Below are positions 5,657-7,761 of a stretch of 7,761 bases of DNA, piece by piece. The notes under the pieces are model-generated. The model had not been told where the DNA came from and did no database searches. It saw only the letters and a program-made list of their open reading frames with translations. How positions within the stretch are numbered: the stretch's first letter is position 1; each line of letters begins with the position of its first letter. Both the position numbers and the translations under genes were made by a program. The DNA is from Candidatus Dojkabacteria bacterium (GTDB lineage: Bacteria > Patescibacteriota > Dojkabacteria > J137). The stretch lies in assembly GCA_020429495.1 (NCBI GenBank), contig JAGQLJ010000060.1:1-7761 (forward strand), given 5' to 3'.

Positions 5657-6235
5657 ATGGCATTAGGAGCTTTTGAATCATTTGATGAAGACGCAACTAT
5701 GGAATTTCCTGCAATTGATCGTGAAGGTATAGAGGAAGATATAGTTTTAAAAGAAAATGAGATTAAATATAATATTCCGACTCCAAAAAAGATTTTGGGT
5801 ACAGTCGAACATACATTAGAAACATTGTTTAACTCGCATGAAAGAATGATGAGTCTTCTTAATCAGTTAGAAGTAGATGATGATTTGATGGCATCAGAAA
5901 AAGAATATATAAAGGATAGTCTGACTAAAGACAATTTAAGTAATGGGATTGCAATAGTAAGACAATGTCTTAAAGTAATGTCTCAAAGAATAGATATGCA
6001 ATTTCCAGAAAATAGAGAAGATCAGTTGTTAGAAGTACAAAATGATATAGACAACCTAAGGGATTTAAAAAGAAGATTAACAACTAGGGTTGGATATGTC
6101 CTTCCCTTCAGTATATTAAGGACTATTGGTATTGTTGGAGTTGAGCTAGAAAACGAAAAGAAAAGAATATTAAGTGATTCACAGTTTCAGAAGCAGATTA
6201 TGATAAAAAGCAGGCTAAGTAAATTAGAGGCTTAA
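5657..6235 (+). CDS. Unknown origin-linked protein (192 residues)
   Basis: I do not recognise this family. The first 36 residues are acidic and probably disordered (FESFDEDATMEFPAIDREGIEEDIV region). From about 44 to 192 the protein looks mainly alpha-helical: amphipathic stretches at about 47-72, 79-115 and 120-143 have the heptad-like spacing of leucines and charges that suggests coiled coil or a helical bundle. Residues 145-163 (VGYVLPFSILRTIGIVGVE) are mostly hydrophobic but contain Pro and Arg, so they may be a buried helix or a membrane-contacting segment rather than a clear transmembrane helix. The C-terminus is basic. The ATG at 5657 is favoured because the promoter ends just upstream and no earlier in-frame start follows it. 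It is transcribed away from the origin and meets dnaA tail to tail, sharing TTAA at 6232-6235. A role in replication initiation is suggested only by position. Confidence 0.75.
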   Translation: MALGAFESFDEDATMEFPAIDREGIEEDIVLKENEIKYNIPTPKKILGTVEHTLETLFNSHERMMSLLNQLEVDDDLMASEKEYIKDSLTKDNLSNGIAIVRQCLKVMSQRIDMQFPENREDQLLEVQNDIDNLRDLKRRLTTRVGYVLPFSILRTIGIVGVELENEKKRILSDSQFQKQIMIKSRLSKLEA

Positions 6236-7635
6236 TCAATATCCTCAGTCACAATAGCACTATCGTTGATTGAGGTTATTATTTTAGAAACCTGCAAATT
6301 AAATTCATCTTGCAACATCATCTTACTCTTAATTTTATCTAGAGCATGCAAAACAGTTGTATGGTCTTTTCTATTCATAAAACCAGCTACTTGTTCTAGC
6401 TTATAGTTGAATTCTTCTCTTAGAATATACATTGCAACTTGTCTTGCGAGTGCTACATCTTTTGTTCTTCTTGGACCTTTCATGTCCTTCACGGTCACTG
6501 AGAAAGCTTTAGAGACCTCTCTCAAAACTTTTGGTACCTTGACCTGTTCTCGTCTACTTTTTGCATCTTTGCCAAGCATATGAGCTACTTCTTCTAAAGT
6601 TAGATCACCATTTGGTTTCATTTGATTAAATAGTGAAACTTTTTGAAGTGCACCTTCAAGCTCTCGAACATTATCCGTAACTGAACGTGCAATAAATTCT
6701 AAAATTCTTGGATTAAGTTCAATTCCTAAACTTTGTGCCTTCTTTTCAACAATTGCTAAACGCATTTCAAAATCTGGTTGTCCTACGTCTGCAACCATTC
6801 CCCCCTGAAGTCTAGATTTTAATCTACTTTCTAAGTTCTTTATATCATCTGGCTTTCTGTCTGCAATAATTACTATTTGTTTACCAGCATTGTAAAGTTC
6901 ATTAAAGGTATTAAAAAATTCATCTTGTGTTTGAACCCATTTTGAAATTAGCTGCATGTCATCAATAATCAAAAGATCCATGGCTCTATACTTTTTTCTA
7001 AATTTATCCATTTGCCCAGTTTTGATTCCTCTAACCATATCGTTCAAAAAATTTTCAGATGGTGTATAGATTATTTTTCTAGATATATTTCTCTCTAGCA
7101 TTCCAATTCCAATTGCTTGAGCTAAATGAGTTTTTCCAACACCTGTTTTACCATGAATAAAAATTGGATTATAGATTGTTCCTGGATTTTCAATTGCTGC
7201 AATTGCTGCCGCATGAGCAATTCTATTTGCATTACCTACAATAAAGTTAGAAAGAGAGTATTTTGTGTTTAATCCAGAATCTTCAATAGCTTTAATAACT
7301 GAGCCCATTATTCCATTTTCTGTTCCAAGTAGAGGGGGTTCTTCAATAATTTCAGATTGTTTATCTTTTCTTTGTGCACTAACAGCAACTCTAAATACAG
7401 GTGAAAGTGATTCACCATATACATAAGACAGTGTTTCTTGAATTAATCTTTCGTGTTTAGCTTTTAGCCATTCAGAAGTATAGCTATTAGGAACTCCTAT
7501 AATTGCTTTTCTTCCATCAACTTGAATAAGTTCTGTATCAGTAAAAAAAGATTTAAATTGTGCAGGAGAATCAATCTTTACCTCAATTTGAGCTAAAGCA
7601 GTTTTCCAAAGTTCGTTAGGATCTTTAATCTTCAC
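6232..7635 (-). CDS. dnaA: Chromosomal replication initiator DnaA
   Basis: DnaA binds boxes in oriC, oligomerises with ATP and opens the duplex. The frame extends up to a TTG at 7671, but its first 12 residues (IFTFLFLIFLF after the start) come from T-rich non-coding-like DNA. I choose the GTG at 7633-7635, giving 467 residues starting MKIKDPNELWKTAL, a normal domain I start. Numbered from there: domain I at about 1-87; a short linker; AAA+ domain with Walker A GKTGVGKTH (162-170), Walker B LLIIDD (221-226), sensor 1 near IVIIADRKP (254-262), arginine-finger region LESRLKSR (268-275) and sensor 2 DNVRELEGAL (321-330). Domain IV has the helix-turn-helix and NRKDHTTVLHA (421-431), where most DnaAs have GGRDHTTV. 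The gene points at the origin. No Shine-Dalgarno is visible. No convincing terminator follows it. Confidence 0.96.
   Translation of the reverse strand: MKIKDPNELWKTALAQIEVKIDSPAQFKSFFTDTELIQVDGRKAIIGVPNSYTSEWLKAKHERLIQETLSYVYGESLSPVFRVAVSAQRKDKQSEIIEEPPLLGTENGIMGSVIKAIEDSGLNTKYSLSNFIVGNANRIAHAAAIAAIENPGTIYNPIFIHGKTGVGKTHLAQAIGIGMLERNISRKIIYTPSENFLNDMVRGIKTGQMDKFRKKYRAMDLLIIDDMQLISKWVQTQDEFFNTFNELYNAGKQIVIIADRKPDDIKNLESRLKSRLQGGMVADVGQPDFEMRLAIVEKKAQSLGIELNPRILEFIARSVTDNVRELEGALQKVSLFNQMKPNGDLTLEEVAHMLGKDAKSRREQVKVPKVLREVSKAFSVTVKDMKGPRRTKDVALARQVAMYILREEFNYKLEQVAGFMNRKDHTTVLHALDKIKSKMMLQDEFNLQVSKIITSINDSAIVTEDID
6243..6285 (+). terminator. Probable terminator of the unknown origin-linked gene, inside the 3' end of dnaA
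   Basis: CCTCAGTCA (6243-6251) pairs with TGATTGAGG (6267-6275) over nine positions with one G-U pair; ATAG/CTAT can pair within the 15-base loop. TTATTATTTT follows at 6276-6285. The G-U becomes an A-C mismatch on the minus strand and the T-run lies only on the plus side. Both point to rightward termination 7 bp after the unknown gene's stop, although the bases also code for the dnaA C-terminus. Confidence 0.45.
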
Positions 7636-7728
7636 AAAAAGAAAAATTAAAAATAAAAAGGTAAAAATCAAAAATTCAAATACAAAATAAAAATTTTTAA
7701 TTTTCTATTTCTAATCTTTGATTTTAAT

Positions 7729-7756
7729 AATATATATCCACGTGGATAAGTTGTAA
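7729..7756 (-). promoter_or_regulatory. Putative dnaA promoter with a DnaA-box palindrome in its spacer
   Basis: On the minus strand TTACAA (7751-7756) is followed after 16 bp by TATATT (7729-7734), or after 18 bp by TATTAT (7727-7732). The spacer is filled by the perfect 14-bp palindrome TATCCACGTGGATA (7735-7748). Its two halves are inverted DnaA-like sites: TTATCCACG on the minus strand (complement of 7741-7749, one mismatch) and ATATCCACG on the plus (7733-7741, two mismatches). DnaA bound here would cover the promoter, the usual way dnaA represses itself. The leader to the GTG start would be about 85-90 nt and very T-rich. Confidence 0.45.
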
Positions 7757-7761
7757 AGAAG

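Noticed and set aside
6190..6231. Terminator for dnaA on the minus strand
   Set aside because: Only a 4-bp CTAA/TTAG stem before a T-run was found, too weak to call.
6601..6625. Clamp-binding-like peptide QKVSLF in DnaA
   Set aside because: It resembles a beta-clamp motif but lies in the helix after sensor 2 of the AAA+ domain, where a folded helix is expected, so it is probably chance.
7636..7671. Signal peptide or membrane anchor at the DnaA N-terminus
   Set aside because: The hydrophobic residues come from translating a T-rich leader; starting at GTG 7635 removes them and restores a normal domain I.
1..7761. Alternative genetic code (TGA as Gly or Trp)
   Set aside because: Long known genes are intact with no internal TGA, and Trp positions use TGG.

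Overview
The window is AT-rich bacterial chromosome (roughly 30% G+C by eye) around a probable replication origin. It holds seven protein genes: a 5'-truncated unknown gene, a DegT-type aminotransferase, two FemAB-family transferases, dnaN, an unknown 192-residue gene, and dnaA. No rRNA, tRNA, CRISPR array or insertion sequence was seen. All seven genes stop with TAA. None of the six visible starts has a Shine-Dalgarno sequence. Internal TGA codons are absent and Trp is encoded by TGG, so the TGA=Gly code of Gracilibacteria and Absconditabacteria is unlikely. Low G+C, short intergenic gaps, and FemAB and DegT envelope genes beside dnaN suggest a Patescibacteria/CPR-like or other small-genome bacterium. 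That placement is inference and weak.

Layout, left to right. (1) 2-643, plus strand: the end of an unknown protein, overlapping its convergent neighbour by 11 bp. (2) 633-5116, minus strand: a probable operon transcribed leftwards in the order dnaN, femAB-2, femAB-1, degT-like, with gaps of 42, 64 and 7 bp. (3) 5117-5656: a 540-bp gene-free stretch with four perfect DnaA boxes, several near matches, an AT-rich tract and, next to dnaN, a box/GC-spacer/DnaA-trio arrangement like the basal unwinding system of Bacillus subtilis. This is the likely oriC. (4) 5657-6235, plus strand: a gene of unknown function with its own sigma-70-type promoter inside the origin region. (5) 6232-7635, minus strand: dnaA, pointing towards the origin and meeting the unknown gene tail to tail in a shared TTAA. 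(6) 7636-7761: the dnaA upstream region, with a palindromic pair of DnaA-box-like sites between putative promoter elements.

How it may work together: the classic dnaA-oriC-dnaN order is kept, but an inverted unknown gene lies between dnaA and the origin. DnaA boxes lie in or beside the putative promoters of dnaA, the dnaN operon and the unknown gene, so DnaA could coordinate all three. The dnaN transcript appears to continue into three cell-envelope genes, which would couple clamp supply with surface polymer synthesis. The best candidates for something undescribed are the 192-residue origin-linked protein and the clamp/envelope operon.
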